Notes: a model not told the origin generated them from the letters alone. DNA of 64,000 bases from Tetmemena sp. SeJ-2015 (GCA_027382625.1 JAJKFJ010022683.1:62001-126000); one strand, 5' to 3'; shown: positions 21,761 to 34,988, counted from the stretch's first letter. Numbers and translations are program-made.

Positions 21761-22181
21761 GATTTTGTATTACTGACTAGAAACTCAAGTTTTACTGTAA
21801 GTAGCCACATTTTTTACTCTTTTTCTTGACTAAGAGAAGTTCTATAAAGCCATCTAAAATGATCGTGCTGGTGGGAAAATTTTCCATTAAATTGCAAAAA
21901 TACTAATTAATCAAAATTACTTTTTTTTAATGTTTAAGCAATATTTTGCCTGACAAGGAGAGCATTCAATTTAATCATAGCAGATAAAAAGTAATCCTCC
22001 TTTGTCCAGGGTATCCGAGTGGAAAACTGAAAAATTTTTAAATTGGGGCTAACTTCTATAATATTAATGATTAATAAGAGATGAGTTGGACTTTGTAAGT
22101 ACATAATATGTTATATGAGAAATAAAGACTAAGAGTTTTGATATTTTACAGATACTAACTAGGAATTCTAGTTTTATTTAA

Positions 22182-24328
22182 TCAAATATTATTTGTGATC
22201 GATCTTTCATTTGCTAAGTCAAATTCGTCCGCTAATTCTAAAGACCCAATCTCTTCCTTCTCTATCATTTAAGAATCTTTTAATATATAATAATATAGAA
22301 ATTTAAACAGAACCTTGGCTTTAATTAGCTTCAAATGAAGCTTCTTCTAAAGAATCTATATAGCTAGAAGATCTTGCAGCAATTACTATATCATGAGCAA
22401 TTTGATGCTTGTTAGGCACACTAAATGACAATTAGGCACTTGAGGCTCGTAATTAATTTAGTTTTCTGTCTCTTGTGGTAAGTTTAGTTAGCTCTAATTT
22501 AACTATAAATACCCAGTGTTTTCTAGATGCGGCACTAAAAATAAAACTACTAAATTAAGAGATGGAGGTGGAATGTTAACGAAGATGTCTATGTGGGATT
22601 ACTCAAAAGAATTTTCAAGCTCCTCTTGTCGATTCTAGTTTGCAACATTCATATCTTCCATGTTGTATAAATCTGTCTCATCTCTTGACAAGTCAACACC
22701 AAATCTAACCCTGATTTATCATAAAACATATCTTATCTGTAAAAATGAATAATTATAGTTTGAGGCGACTATTACGGGGTTCATCACTTGCTACCTGTTC
22801 CCATTTTAGTTTGCGTTTTAAGCTTGTTGGGGAACGATATGTCCATTCAATTTCTAACAATCTTATTAAAGATATATAGATTGAAAAAATAGATTGTTCA
22901 TCTAGATAAGTTTTTGGAACAGATGAGTTCTGCAAATTGGGCAAGTTAAATGACCTGCGCTGAACCATTTAAGTATGCATATTATAAAATTATGCAATTA
23001 TTACGCATTCTTTGTGAAATATGTGAGGAATTTTCTTTGAGATAGTGATGTCATCGATAGTTAACTAAACCTCTTTATTGCAAAATGTTTCGATGCACTC
23101 ATCCTATTATAAATTTTAATTAAAAACAGTTTCTCTAAATATCCTTCACTTTCATGAGCTCAAAGCATATCGGGCAATTGAATTCCGATTTATCAATTTC
23201 TGCACTCTGCGTTTTCAGCTTCTCAAAATTTGCATCTGAGAGCTTGAAGACTTTCAAATTCTTTATTACATCTTTCTAAAAATTAATTAACATTTCTGCA
23301 GAGAGAGATAAATTTAATTATGCCTTGCAAATGAGCATTAATAAGATTTTTATCTTCTTTTGATGAAGTTCTGACATCTTAGCATAGATACACGTCAATT
23401 ATTTAGCAATTTTTATAGCCAGATATTGCTGAAGTTCTTAATTGTGATATTTGACCAAGTCGAGTCGTCTTTGTTAGTACTTACAAGCTAAAAATATAAG
23501 CTTTTGAATAGTGAAACCAGGGTCTGCATGGTCCTCACTATATCCGTTTTCTAAATTGCGCAAAACTTCCGGGTCAAGTCCACCCCCGTTAAAGTAAGAC
23601 CTGTAGTATCCCAAGGCTCTTGTATTAGCACCATCTGTATTATGGCTTCTCTCTTTGCAGCAAAAGAACAAGTCAGCTCGAAAGAGCACACAAAATTCAA
23701 TCACAAACCACAGAGTAGATACCCAATGAACTATCTCAATTATAGTTACTGCTAGGAAAAAGGAGAAGAATTTCTCAATTCCATCTACATCTATAATCAA
23801 AAGTTGAATTGAGACGTCAATAGTCTAATGTTAAGTTTTCAATTTGAAAAGTGGCTCTTGGGAGAAGTCACTTAAAATTAGTTACCTACCTTTATACCTG
23901 TCAAGAGCTTCTGAAGTATAGAGATCAAAGAAGATTAGGATCACTGAGAGTATGCTAAAGCAGTGGATTAGATTAAGAAATAAATTTACAAAAGAGAGAT
24001 CAAGGAATAAAAGAACAGACCAGAATACGTATTCCTGATAAAGCGCCGAGCGATAAAGCATGACAAGATGTAGATTATAGCGCTCAAAAGGTGAATAGTC
24101 ATAAACAGCCTCAAAAAGATGTTCACTCTTGAATTCTCATAGAGCACTTAGCTGACTGTAGAGTTTTGATTTGCATTTTATTAGGGCTGTAATTGAAAGG
24201 AATTCTGGAAGAATAGGATAAAATAGAACACACAGCAGAGCACATGGAACACACTTTTTGGAATTCCTCGCTTATAAAAATAATATAAATTAGAGCTTTA
24301 AATACTTGCGATAACTTAATTAGGCCAT
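22182..24328 (-). CDS. Membrane RING-H2 protein, paralog 2
   Basis: Paralog of the adjacent gene. Hydrophobic segments lie at about 24170-24240, 23960-24110 and 23690-23800; the RING-H2 core reads NCPICFE ... IPHIFHKECILKWF ... CPICRTHLF after removal of an intron over about 23102-23148 and a 28-nt IES (22981-23008). The long C-terminal tail (22184-22780) is acidic and Gln/Asn-rich and itself has introns. Likely a membrane E3 ubiquitin ligase; target and organelle unknown. The start near 24328 is the first ATG upstream of the first hydrophobic stretch but the join is not certain. Confidence 0.6.
22981..23008. other. IES, 28 nt, pointer GCAT/ATGC
   Basis: GCAT at 22977-22980 and 23005-23008. 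The AT-rich insert splits the RING domain between the Cys of HKEC and ILKWF and shifts the frame; excision restores the motif as in paralog 1 (HQQCLQKWL). It begins with GT on the coding strand but has no AG at the other end. Confidence 0.8.
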
Positions 24329-24459
24329 AATCTTATATTAATTTGATATCAATGAAGCCCTTCTTTATATATGATCAAAATTTTCATAGTAAATAAAGGG
24401 ATAAGGTTATTGGATTTTGATAATTTTGAATATAAGAAGTTAGCGTAAGAAAATTAAAA

Positions 24460-26525
24460 ATGGGAGCAAAAATATCGATCGACAAGCACGTGACATCTCT
24501 TGATGATATATTGGAGATGTCTCCATCATATTTTGACAAAATAAAATTCGAGTCTAAAGTGTCCTAGAATATCACCTAGCACATTAAGGTAACTCCCTCC
24601 ATTTAATCTAACAATATTTCAAATAGATCTGGAGATTCAGTGAGGACAAAAGAAAATTTGATTCAGTGAAGTCAACTCCGGTCTAACTTTATATTTAATA
24701 CGCCTTTTACTTTATAAACTTCATAATTTGCAAACCAGTAGTTTCTTCTTTTCCTCGAGGAGCATACTTGATACTCTTGGTTTATAAAGCAGGATCTGAA
24801 GGTAATTAACTATACACATGCGAGTTCTCTGTTTAATAAACCCTAGTATCTAAATTTCAATATAGCTTAAAGTGACCTTGTATCCTTTCCACATAGCCTA
24901 TGGGGTTTAGTATAGTCTACAGAAAATCTCACTCCTAGGGGCTTGCTCCACGCATTCGCATCAAATGAAGAGGACAAGTTTCATCATCATCAGTTTGACT
25001 CTTTCTTGCTCTCCAAGAGAAGAGAGAACTTACGAAATATTATTCTTATTAAATGAAGATGATGAGGAGATGAAAGATGAGTCATACAGCAATAATGCAA
25101 ATCTCAAAATTAAAACGGAAGCTTAACCCTCGTAGCAGCAATTCAAATTCATGATATTCGTATGGAACGGCAAGCAAGCAGGTTCATTAGTGAAAGCAAC
25201 CGCCTTGACCAAGGGCTATGAACTTGATGACTTGCTTACAAAGGCAAAGGATGCAGTGCTCTAAGTTTTCTTTTCAGGTGGAGTAATTAGGGGTAAGAAA
25301 CTTTAGAGAAGCAATGTACTGGTATTCGATGATGTAACCGATAATAAAAAGCTTGAAGAGCAGACTAGTCAAATAGATAATCCTAATACTCATTCATATC
25401 ATTATATTTTATGTTCTCCCTCACCTGATCAAATTCTTAAAGCATACGATACAGTCTACTTGCTAAGGTGGCTTTTCCCAGAGCACATCATCAAGAAATA
25501 GATTAAGCAAAGTTCGGACCTAGACCTGATAAAGAAGCCCTAGTTTTAAAACTTTATCAAGACTTTCCAAAAGCTGCAAGAGAAACTTGACTACTGGAGC
25601 AAATTCGAAAATATAGATGCTATTTTAGATGAGATAGACTCTGATTCTGAGGAAGAAAAAGAGCCAGATTCTAGATAAAGACAGGGCAATAGATAGAGCA
25701 TGCAAGGTTAGACTCCCGATTACTTGAATGACAGTGATATGGAAGACGATGACGATGGTGAAGAAAATAAATTGTACTTATGCTATTTTTTGTAAACACA
25801 AATGACCTTTCAGATAGAAATATAACAGACTTTGACGGAGACATTCATCAAACTTCTGAATAAATTCAAAGTAATACAACTTAAAGACCTGCAGAACAGC
25901 TCAAGCAGGTATTAGGAGGAGGCTTGAAATAGCCAATCCCTCCCATGAACATGAACAAATTGTAACTTTCAAATCTCAATAACCAAAAAGAGGATGTTTA
26001 AATGAAGGAGGAAGCTCCTCACTAATAAGTTGTGACAAAGCCTTAAGGACTAGGACTGGGTGGAAAATTCAATCTGGATCTTTCAAAAGCTCAAAGAGTC
26101 AACCATGATGACAATGACTTTTTAAATAAATTTATATGGTTAGGACTCTTAGAGAGAATTGATAGAGTAGCAATAAATTTAAAAGGAGAAGCAATAATAA
26201 TAGTAACAATAACTTAATAAGCCAAAGCTTTAGATGCCAGGTCTTAAATTAGGATAGCCCGAACACATTCAAGCATAGCAAGAAATTGCAAATGAGAAGA
26301 ATAATTAAAATTCTTAATAAGTTCCTAAGAAAATGGGACTTGGGCTTGGCTTAGATATCGCTAAAGCATAAAACTATCAATAAGAGTTCCTTATGAAGAA
26401 TGAATAAATAATTTAAAAGGCAAAGGATGGGCCACAAGTAAATGAAGGAGCTCAACTTCAAATAAACATCGCAAATATTAGCAAGTTAAGGGAGATTCCT
26501 GATACCAATTTATTTTAATATGGAT
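24460..26525 (+). CDS. Gelsolin-like repeat protein, low-complexity tail
   Basis: Starts at ATG 24460. The recognisable part is a gelsolin-like domain around 25140-25330 (MIFVWNGKQAG, then VFFSGGVIRGKKL), followed by an acidic region and a Gln/Asn-rich tail with a repeated Gly-Leu motif (GLGLGGKFNLDLSKAQ and GLGLGLDIAKAQ). A 44-nt intron lies near 25774-25817. The 24640-25080 part has competing frames and a 10-bp direct repeat that brackets a possible IES. Its TGA (26523-26525) overlaps the ATG (26520) of the phosphatase gene, which also carries gelsolin-like sequence, so the two may be parts of one system or one split gene. Actin or signalling role is inferred from the domain only. Confidence 0.55.
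24644..24669. other. Candidate IES, 26 nt, pointer GATTCAGTGA
   Basis: A perfect 10-bp direct repeat at 24634-24643 and 24660-24669. Excision changes the frame and avoids a TGA at 24667. Both the excised and unexcised readings look protein-like for a while, so the assignment is open. Confidence 0.4.
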
Positions 26526-28067
26526 GAAGCCCCTCCTGTTCACAGGAGAGGAAGAGAAGAGGAAATGGTTTAAAATGATCCAGAAACTACGAAGAAAATA
26601 CTCTCCGTATCTTCTAGAGAAGGTTCTGATTCTTCAGAAAGTGATCTTAGCTCCTCATACAGAGGAAACTTAATTCCACCTGAGTAGCTCACTGATGAAG
26701 ATTTTGACATGAAAGGCACTTCTAGAAAAGAATACGAAAATGAGTATTTCAAAAGAATTTGCTCGGAGATTATAGATGGCTTTTTATACTTAGGAAGTGA
26801 TGTTGTCGCCTAGGATAAAGAGATTCTATCTAAGAATGGTATCACCCACGTAGTGAATTGTGCAGCAGATTATAGTGCAAATTATTTCAATGATGAACTC
26901 TCCTATAAGAGTTATCATCTCAAAGATCACATCAGAGAGAACATTGAATGTGTTTTCTATGATGCAATGCATTTCATAGAGGAGGCAAGAAAAAATTAGG
27001 GAAAAGTCTACGTTCACTGCGTTCAAGGAGTTTCAAGAAGTGCTACTATAGTCTTAGCTTATCTGATATACAATCAAAAGATGACTTACTAGGATGCATT
27101 CAATTTCCTCAAAGAAAGAAGAGCAATTGCCAATCCAAATATGACCTTCATTGCTCAACTCATCTAATTCCATAAAAGACTGTATTCTGAATCCTATGAT
27201 GCACTACCAGTCATACCCAGAGTTTTCATTGTTAGTTCACATGAGCTTGAAGATCCAGAAAGAATTATTTGTAGAATGGTAATTACTATATTTGTACTTA
27301 AACTAGTTAATAGATGATGGAAAATTTGTATAACGGAAAGAATTCTAAAGTATTGGATCCAAGAGGAATGTTCATAATTCAAGGAAAGGAGGAAATCAAA
27401 GTGTGGATAGGCTCCTAGCTTCCACCTGCCAATCTAGAACCTTACAAGCAGGCAGTTGAAAGGTACTTGCCGCTTTTACAAAAGTACGAGAGAGCACCCA
27501 AGAAATGGTAGTATGTAAATCAATTTGAGGAGAACGAATCTTTCTGGAAGCTTTTCAACCTCTCAGAGAAGCCGCAAAAGGATTATGAGAAAGTGGCAGA
27601 ATGGAATGGAATTTTCCTTGATGTAAGATAGATAGATGTACCTTTAACTTTTCATTTAGCTGAGCAAAGTAAAGCATTAAGATAAGAAGGCCCCAGTTGT
27701 TACTTAAATGCAAGATTATAAGGATATTGTGTTGAATGAAAAGCATTTTAAACCCAGACTTTTCATCTATCCAAATGCTGAGCAATCACAAACAGTTTTT
27801 GATATGGACGATCTCTCAGAGGAAAACTTCCTTTTGCTTTGCGTAAGAGCCTAGCCCGAGGAAGGTCTCGAGGATCAGTTGCATATATGGAAAGGACCTG
27901 AATTCGAGGAAATGGAGGAGGAAGGAAAATTAAGTACGCCAGTAGATGAATTCATACAACAGGTGATAATAAAGTACTGGGGAGCTGATAAAGATATCAG
28001 CGAAATCGAAAGAATAAAGCAGATTCCTGGCTAAGAAGAGGACGACTTCATGAATTATTTCGACTGA
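26520..28067 (+). CDS. Dual-specificity (MAP kinase-type) phosphatase with gelsolin-like C-terminus
   Basis: Residues about 80-220 form a dual-specificity phosphatase domain with the P-loop HCVQGVSRS (catalytic Cys and Arg present) and general-acid region HLKDHIREN. Behind it comes a gelsolin-like segment (LDPRGMFIIQG, KVWIGSQLP), then an acidic tail. The same order occurs in plant MKP1-type phosphatases, so a role in dephosphorylating a MAP kinase-like target is likely. Introns: 35 nt (GTAATTAC..TTAATAG, about 27279-27313) and one of 37 nt starting near 27623. All Trp codons seen are TGG. The ATG overlaps the stop of the upstream gelsolin-like gene. Confidence 0.85.
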
Positions 28068-28195
28068 AATATAAAAATAAGTAATTCATGCTAGCAATTT
28101 TTGTTCCAACTATATTTTCATATTTTTAGCAAGTAAATTATTTTTGTGAGAAAATTATGTCTTAAAAAATTAATAGTTGCATGATATTTTTTTAT

Positions 28196-31100
28196 TCAAA
28201 CATTTATAAAATATCCAGTTTCAAGTGGTACCCTGTCATAGACAATTTAATGATCATTTTCATTATGATGGTACCTTTCAGGGCCTGCAAAATTAGGATC
28301 GAAAATTGAGTTTTCCATACTTAACCTATTCTTCTTCCCATAGTAGGAATCTGATTATAAGTGCCAATTTATAAGTTTTAGTTCTCCAGCACTTATTCTC
28401 CGTTATTCTATTAGACAATATCACTTTACTCTTGTCCTATAATTAAAAGATATTCAAATATAATTAGGACAAATTAATTGAATTATTGCAATATTTCCTC
28501 TACACATAATATAATTATCAAAGAAGTTTACCAAAATTCATTTGTCGAATCTAGTCAGAGGTCACCGCTTCTTTTTAGATTTATTTGGCTTTAATTTCCC
28601 TTAAACAAGCTCGTATCTAATCAAGTGATGCCGGTTTTGGTACTGTCATATAATTAACATTTAATTCAAATCTTACAGAAAAATTCCATGCCAGCCTCGA
28701 AACAGTTCACCTCCTCATCCTAGTAGGCAGTGTAGGCAATTATCACAATTTCCTCACTCAGTCTTCCCATCTCTTTATACTTTTTAATTTTCGTACTAGC
28801 TTCAAACAAAAATTATTCAATGCCGTTCATTATAGGCATCTCAAAATCCATAAAGATGAGTTTATAATAGCAGCAACACTCTGACAGCTGCTTCTCCTTT
28901 ACCTTATTATACTAATTTGGCAAACTAAATAACTAAATCTTATTTCATTTTCTATAATACTCAAGCAGTCAACCCCATTGATAGCCTAATCAGACTTAAG
29001 GTTAAAATTCCTTCTTAAAATTTCTGATATCATGAGTCTATTCATATCTATGTCATCTACTATAAGCACCTAGGAGCATTCACATCCGTTAGAAAACGAA
29101 AGATCTTCATCACTCTCTGCTCTTGTTCGCTTTATTACTCTTCGCTTTTATTGAATCAAAGCATTTGAAAAATTTTAGGAGTCAGTCAACTTCTACTCTT
29201 CCAAGGCAGAATTTAAAGAATTCAATTTAAATTTGGTAAGCCTTTACTTTGTGGTTTATTTTGAAGGATTAGAGGAGTTGGATTTATAGACTTAGATTTT
29301 CGTTTATTCCTAGCTTTTTAAGTTGACTGTACATCAGATAAGCTGATCTAAATAGAGCTGGAAGTATTAGATATACTGTCATCGTTGCAGACTTAAACAT
29401 AATCAATAATTTGCAGTTCGCCATCTTCTTGAAATTGGAATTGATGTTTATCATTCTGAGACCTGTCATGTTGCAAGGTTTTCTCACTGGACTTGACTAT
29501 TCTCGTATCTGTTCCTCAATGTTTTCCTCTAACAGCTTTTCAAACTTGTTAATTAATTTAACATTTGTAATTTTGTGCTGGTTAGAGTCAGCAAAATCTA
29601 AAGGATGCCCATTTTCATAAAGAAGTAAACCTCCGAGATTAGGAGTCATTTTTTCTGCGTTTCTATCAGCAAGGGCTATAGAATCACAGGATTTACCCAT
29701 TTCCTGTCCAAAGTCAAAATGATTCCCATGGAAAAGTCCCTCTCACTATTCTAAATCATCTATGGAGTAATTTTCTTGGTTTATAGTTCAAAATAAAGGA
29801 AAATAAGTAAGTTTAGAGAGCTTCTTATTTGACCTACTTCTTGCACCATTATTTGCTGGCGAGAGGTCATTTTTAAGATCCTCAAGTTATTGGTTGCTTT
29901 AGTCTTGTAAATGAATTGCATTGAATGTTTAATAGCAAAACTTGCTTTTCTGATTGGCACTTCTCTCTCCAGTAAGAAGATTATTCTTCTGTCCATTCAT
30001 AAATAATGATTTGAATGATATGCATTCATTAATTGGGATCTCCTAGGGTTAGCTAGAAAATTAGTGCCTTGAATGAATCTACTAGTAACATTTGAGCTTT
30101 GATATCCGAAGTCAGAAGCAGAATCATCCTCAAACTATTTTTCTTCTTCTGCAGCGTCCCTCATATACTATGGATTCGCTTGAATGAGGTTCATAATTAA
30201 GTTGTCGGTCATCATATTTTGCGTGTAAGCTACATTTTCGGGCAGTCCTTAATAGGCAGGATCATCTTCGATATCCTCATCTGAACTGAATTTTTGGTTG
30301 GTTTGAACAGTCTCGACTTTTGTATTGTTCTCATGGCAAGAAGACTCGGAGGTTTCAAACTCATTTAAGAGGCCCGTCTTTTACTTTCTTAATTGCCCGG
30401 AAGCAGGATCTAAGTTTTCTTGATCCTGTTTCTATTTAGGTGCGACTGGCAGCACAAACCAGAACTTTGAGCCCTCATTTTGCTTCAATAAATAAATTGA
30501 TAGTTCTAAAGAATAATTTGTGCTTTGAATACACTTTGATAAATCCACCAAGTTTTTGGCAAAGAAGTTAACATATAGGCAATCCAACTTTAGCAGCTAT
30601 AGATGGTTGTTATGAGAATAGATCAACTTACATTTCTAATGAGTGCTTTGATTGAGGCTATTTAGTGCTCCCATATCACTCTCAAACAAATTGAAAATAT
30701 ACGGCTTCTTGTCCTCTGCAATTCCTAGTCCAGTATCTGAGACTTCAAATTTCACATAATTAGAATTCCTGCTTTTACTTCCATCAGGTGTCAAGCCCCC
30801 TTTTCTTTGGAAAACTCCCTTCATAGAAAATTTGATACTTCCCTTTTGCGTGAATTTTTGAGAGTTGAGTAATAAGTTTAGGATTATTCTAATTATGCGG
30901 TCTTAATCATTTTCCATCGTCAATGAGAAATAAACTTAGCAACATACATTTTTATATTTAAAAGATGTTATTGTCGTAAAAGGAGGTAAAAGCCACATCT
31001 GGGTTCGAAAGCTGTGGCTTGATGATTTTGAGAATCTTTTCATAGCAGTCCTTAATTTTGAAAGGCTTGTTACTATCCTCAACTCTCCACTTTCAATAAG

Positions 31101-33825
31101 TTGGTAATCCTAAATTCGTTAACTTCTTAAGGACTTACAATTAAATCGTTGAGATTGTTTTGCAATATGCATATTCCTGACTCAATAGTGTTCATATAGT
31201 AAGAAACTTGTCTGATTGCTCGGCTTTCACTATTCTTAGTTTACTTTGGTGTGTGACTCCTCTGGGCTTGGGTATTCATTTAAGATTTGATAACTTAGTT
31301 AGTCATATCTATTGACTAGATAACTCCATTAAGAGGAGTCTTTATCTCATGGGTGAATAAAAATAAACATCAAACATTATGAAAGACTTAAACATCATGT
31401 TTCTAAGTTTCTGAATCAGAAGATGATCTAAGGTGTTTCTTGTCCTGGGTAATATCTTTAATGGTTATCTGAATCTTATTCTACCCGTCCCATAGAATGA
31501 ATTGAACTAGACAGGCGGCAATTAATTTGTAACTGTATCTTACAAGTGAGATTGTAGAATCTGATGTACTTTTGGTGGGTGCGAGGATCTATTTTCTCTG
31601 AGTAGTATTCTATATCTTCATTAGTTTAAACTGTGGGCTTATTTCTCAAGAAATTGACGAGGTCCTCCATAGCTGAAGCAAACTTCTATTACTGGTGTTA
31701 AGAGCCACCTCCATTATTATTCTTCCCTCCTCCCCCGCTGCTTTCATAGCCTTATGACCCAAGGGGTGGACTTTGATTTGCACCTGTGGTAGAATTGAAA
31801 ATCCTCATTCTCCTTTTAATTTGCTTGAGCATTGAAAATATCTATAAAGGGATTTAGGAAATTTAACGATGATGTCATATAAATCCCTTTTGATGACAGT
31901 ATATTTGGGTACAAAATATTTAAGCGGAAAATAATCATCTTAGAAAACTTGCCTGTTAATCCTGTTTGACGCCTAGGATTTTCTTGAAATTTTCGTTTTA
32001 AAAGTGTACGATCTAGTAGCTGAGGATGGCGTAGCCATATCTCATGTTCTTGAAGATCCTCTCATATTTTCCAAAGCCATGATAAATAAAGACAGAAATT
32101 AGTTGTGAAATGAGTGATAGATTTCAATGACTTGTACTCGTCAAATTTGCATACTAGTTATTCTTTGAGTTTTGAAAATGAGTAATGACAGAGAAAGGCG
32201 TTGCAAGCAAAATCAAACACAAAACTCTTGAAGCCAGAGAACCTAGTAAAGCACAAGAAGTGAACCAAATGAGTCATCTAATGAGAAACCTCAAACGATA
32301 GCCCCAAGTAGCATATTAACCAAGTTGTAGAGATGCTTTCAATACTATAATTAGGCTTAAGAAATATTAATCAGATCATATTTTGCTTAAAAAATTCAAA
32401 GATTTATAAACTTAATATGCTTGAATAAACAATCCAAAATTTTATGGAAATTTATTGTAAGATTAAAATGTTTAAGTAATTTGATAAAAGGTATAACTTT
32501 GATTTTTAGAAATATGCCCATATGCTTGCTAATCAAACGAGTAGGATAATAATAATTTACCTGTAAACAAGATGCTGATAAAAGTTTCCATTTATAAAAT
32601 CAGTGTTCTCAGTGCAAATATAAATTACGTAGATAAAAATAGAGTAGTGAAGAAGTCCGTTAATCTCTAGAAGATTTTTTGTTGAAAAGCTATCTAACAA
32701 GGATCTATTTAATCAAAAAATAAAACAAGTTAATTATTTGCATGAGTTTGTTACTTCTTTATCTACTGCTCAATAAATAATCTAAAATTGTGATTAATTA
32801 TACTATGCTAGATTAAGCGGCGACTAGAAGTGTTGAAAGAGGTGATAGAACTTCGATTGTCTTTGAAGGAAGCATCTCGATCAATTTGTTGAGTAATCGT
32901 CTTGAAACTCATCGTTCGATTGTTTATAATCCCAGACTGGAATTTAGAGTAAGAACTAAACTTAAGGAAGAATAAAAATAAGTTAATAATTTTAGAGCAA
33001 TTAAATGAGCATTTTATTACTTTATCTTTCATTATAGAATAAATGCACATTTAAATTTAAGTTTATTGTCGAATTTACCGAGTAAACTTGCCCGATCTAG
33101 TCTCAAAGATTATTCTATAGAGGCTCTTTTGAAAGAGCCATCTCTCTGATTTACTCCAAAACCATTTTGCAGATCTTAAAGTTCCAAATATGACAATTAT
33201 TGAATAGATTTTTACTAAATGGTATTCATCTTTGACATATCTGATAGTGTTTTGCAAGTATTTCATGAGGTAGTATTTGCAAAATTTTGCAACTCCCAAG
33301 CATACCAACCCACTCAGTAGTTAAACATAACAGTCCCACACTTCCATCTCAAAGTTGTAGATGCATTTGATGATCATCAAAAGCGATATTAGCCTGATAG
33401 CCTCGTTGCATTTTTCGTGGAACTCGAAAGCATGAAGCATCGAATAAAATATATTATTTCCTCTAACTATTTAAATCCTTCTCATAGAGGACATTAACTG
33501 CCTGATCAAAAGCCTCTTAGTCCTTATTTTTGAAGGAATCGACTGTGTTCGCACTCTTGATTTCTCTTCGCTGCCTCCTCAGCTCTTTGTGCCTCTGCTG
33601 CAATTCAATTAGTTTCTGCTTTTGAGACTTTTGGTTGAAGGTTGAAACTACGGAGCCACCACCTGCCGCCTAGCCTGAGAGGCCAACTGGCAGTGTAATT
33701 TGTTCGGAGCCCTTCCTCATGCTGACTTATTATGCATAACCCGCTCTCATTTCGAATAAATCAATCCCTAATTATAACAATAAAAATTAATCTCCTAAAC
33801 TATAAACAGACTCACTCATTTACAT
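28196..33825 (-). CDS. Membrane hybrid histidine kinase with receiver domain
   Basis: Two-component hybrid sensor kinase. From the N-terminus: a basic, helical cytoplasmic part starting near 33825 (MSESVYSLGDQ), hydrophobic segments at about 32200-33300, HisKA with phospho-acceptor His in FTHEIKTPLNG (31318-31352), N-box (ILNLLLNSQKFT, about 30860-30900), G1 box DTGLGI (30720-30740), a long Ser/Asn-rich linker, and a receiver domain with VLIVDD (about 29060-29085), acceptor Asp in FMDFEMPIMNG (28822-28860) and the Lys-Pro pair after a 34-nt intron. A 23-nt IES (28320-28342) lies in the tail. Exon boundaries over 29200-30600 and 31800-32800 are not resolved; two genes instead of one cannot be excluded. 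Confidence 0.72.
28320..28342. other. IES, 23 nt, pointer CCATA/TATGG
   Basis: CCATA at 28315-28319 and 28338-28342. Excision joins NQIPTME to NSIFDPNFAGPE in one frame at the C-terminus of the histidine kinase; left in, the frame shifts. Confidence 0.65.
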
Positions 33826-34152
33826 CGTCACTTAGAGGTATCGTAAACAATATATGACATAATGCGCTTTATCAACTTAATTTTAGCTAAATTCATTCTC
33901 TGTCTATAATTCTCTATTTTCACAAAATGATAAGGAAACTTTTTTATACATAGAGGATTATAAATATCCTTAGTTTTATAATATTATTTAATAAAAGTTT
34001 AATAATTATTTATTAAGTTTCACTTTTTAACTTTATTAGCATTCGCTCTCTTTATTTTTTCTTCTAAAATCTAAAAACTAAATTGTTAAATGCATAAATC
34101 ATTATTAGTCTTATCAGTTCAAGCAACAAATACTATTTCTTAGTATTTTCAT
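33826..34152. other. AT-rich intergenic spacer
   Basis: Upstream of the histidine kinase and downstream of CFAP77. No frame or motif is supported. Confidence 0.5.
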
Positions 34153-34988
34153 TCATACTCTTTGTTGAGATCCGAACACAGCTTGGGACCCTACTCTCCT
34201 TAGACCTCCAGCTGTGCCTGCTCTAGCTGTGTTATGGGTGTTAGTCTTAGGTGCAACATTTTAGAACTTCTTCATCTTGAAAAGAGTTTAACTCTTCATC
34301 ATTTCTTCGTCTCGCATGGTCTTTCTCAAATGATCATTCGCCAGTTGAGATCCCTTAGTGTGGTTGCGGGCATTTGCCAAACTTATTGGCTTTGACTAAA
34401 AATAGAAAAGTGTTTTTATATCTACACTGCTCTTTTAAAATCTCATATCTTGTAAGAATTTATTGCTCTGCTAATATAAATCACATTTTCTTCTAATAAA
34501 CTTTGTGATGAGTAATTTACATCTCCATAAAATCCACTCATAACTGCTTTGACAGGGGTTGAAGGCCTGTTGGCGACACCATAAGTGAATTCCTCCTCTG
34601 GGAGATACATGGGCCCCTATCTCTTGGGTTCTTTGAGCCTCACATCAATATGCTTTCTGAAGTCGTATTGGGTGCGAGAGTTAGTTGCCTTATTTTAGAT
34701 AGAGTACTTGTTCAGAGTCTTAAAATCCTTGTCAGGGATGCCCTTCATGCTTTATTGGTGCAGAGACCACACGCTTGTCACTAAGCAAATAAGTTAACAC
34801 TAGATTATATCAAATTCATAGAGTAGAGTTAAAAGCTACTAATGAAACTTACATCTTCCCACTCCATCAGTTTCCTTGGGAACTGGCTAGCCGTAGGTGA
34901 AATCGTTATGAGGAAGTGTCCTCATAGAGGGCTTAGACTTTCCCACGTCATCTTTCGTTAAGAGCATGTTTTAAGATTTCCTCAACAT
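34153..34988 (-). CDS. CFAP77: CFAP77 (C9orf135-like) axonemal protein
   Basis: Cilia- and flagella-associated protein 77, a microtubule inner protein of axonemal doublets. The two diagnostic segments are present: LPHNDFTYGQP near residue 27 and EEFTYGVANRPSTPVK near residue 120, separated by a basic helical stretch. Start at ATG 34988 (MLRKSQNMLLTK); the last exon (KPISLANARNHTKGSQ onward) ends at a TGA at 34153-34155. One intron is clear (about 34787-34858, GTAAGT..GCTTAG); another between about 34420 and 34530 is needed but its ends are less certain. Length near 230 residues fits the family. Confidence 0.8.
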
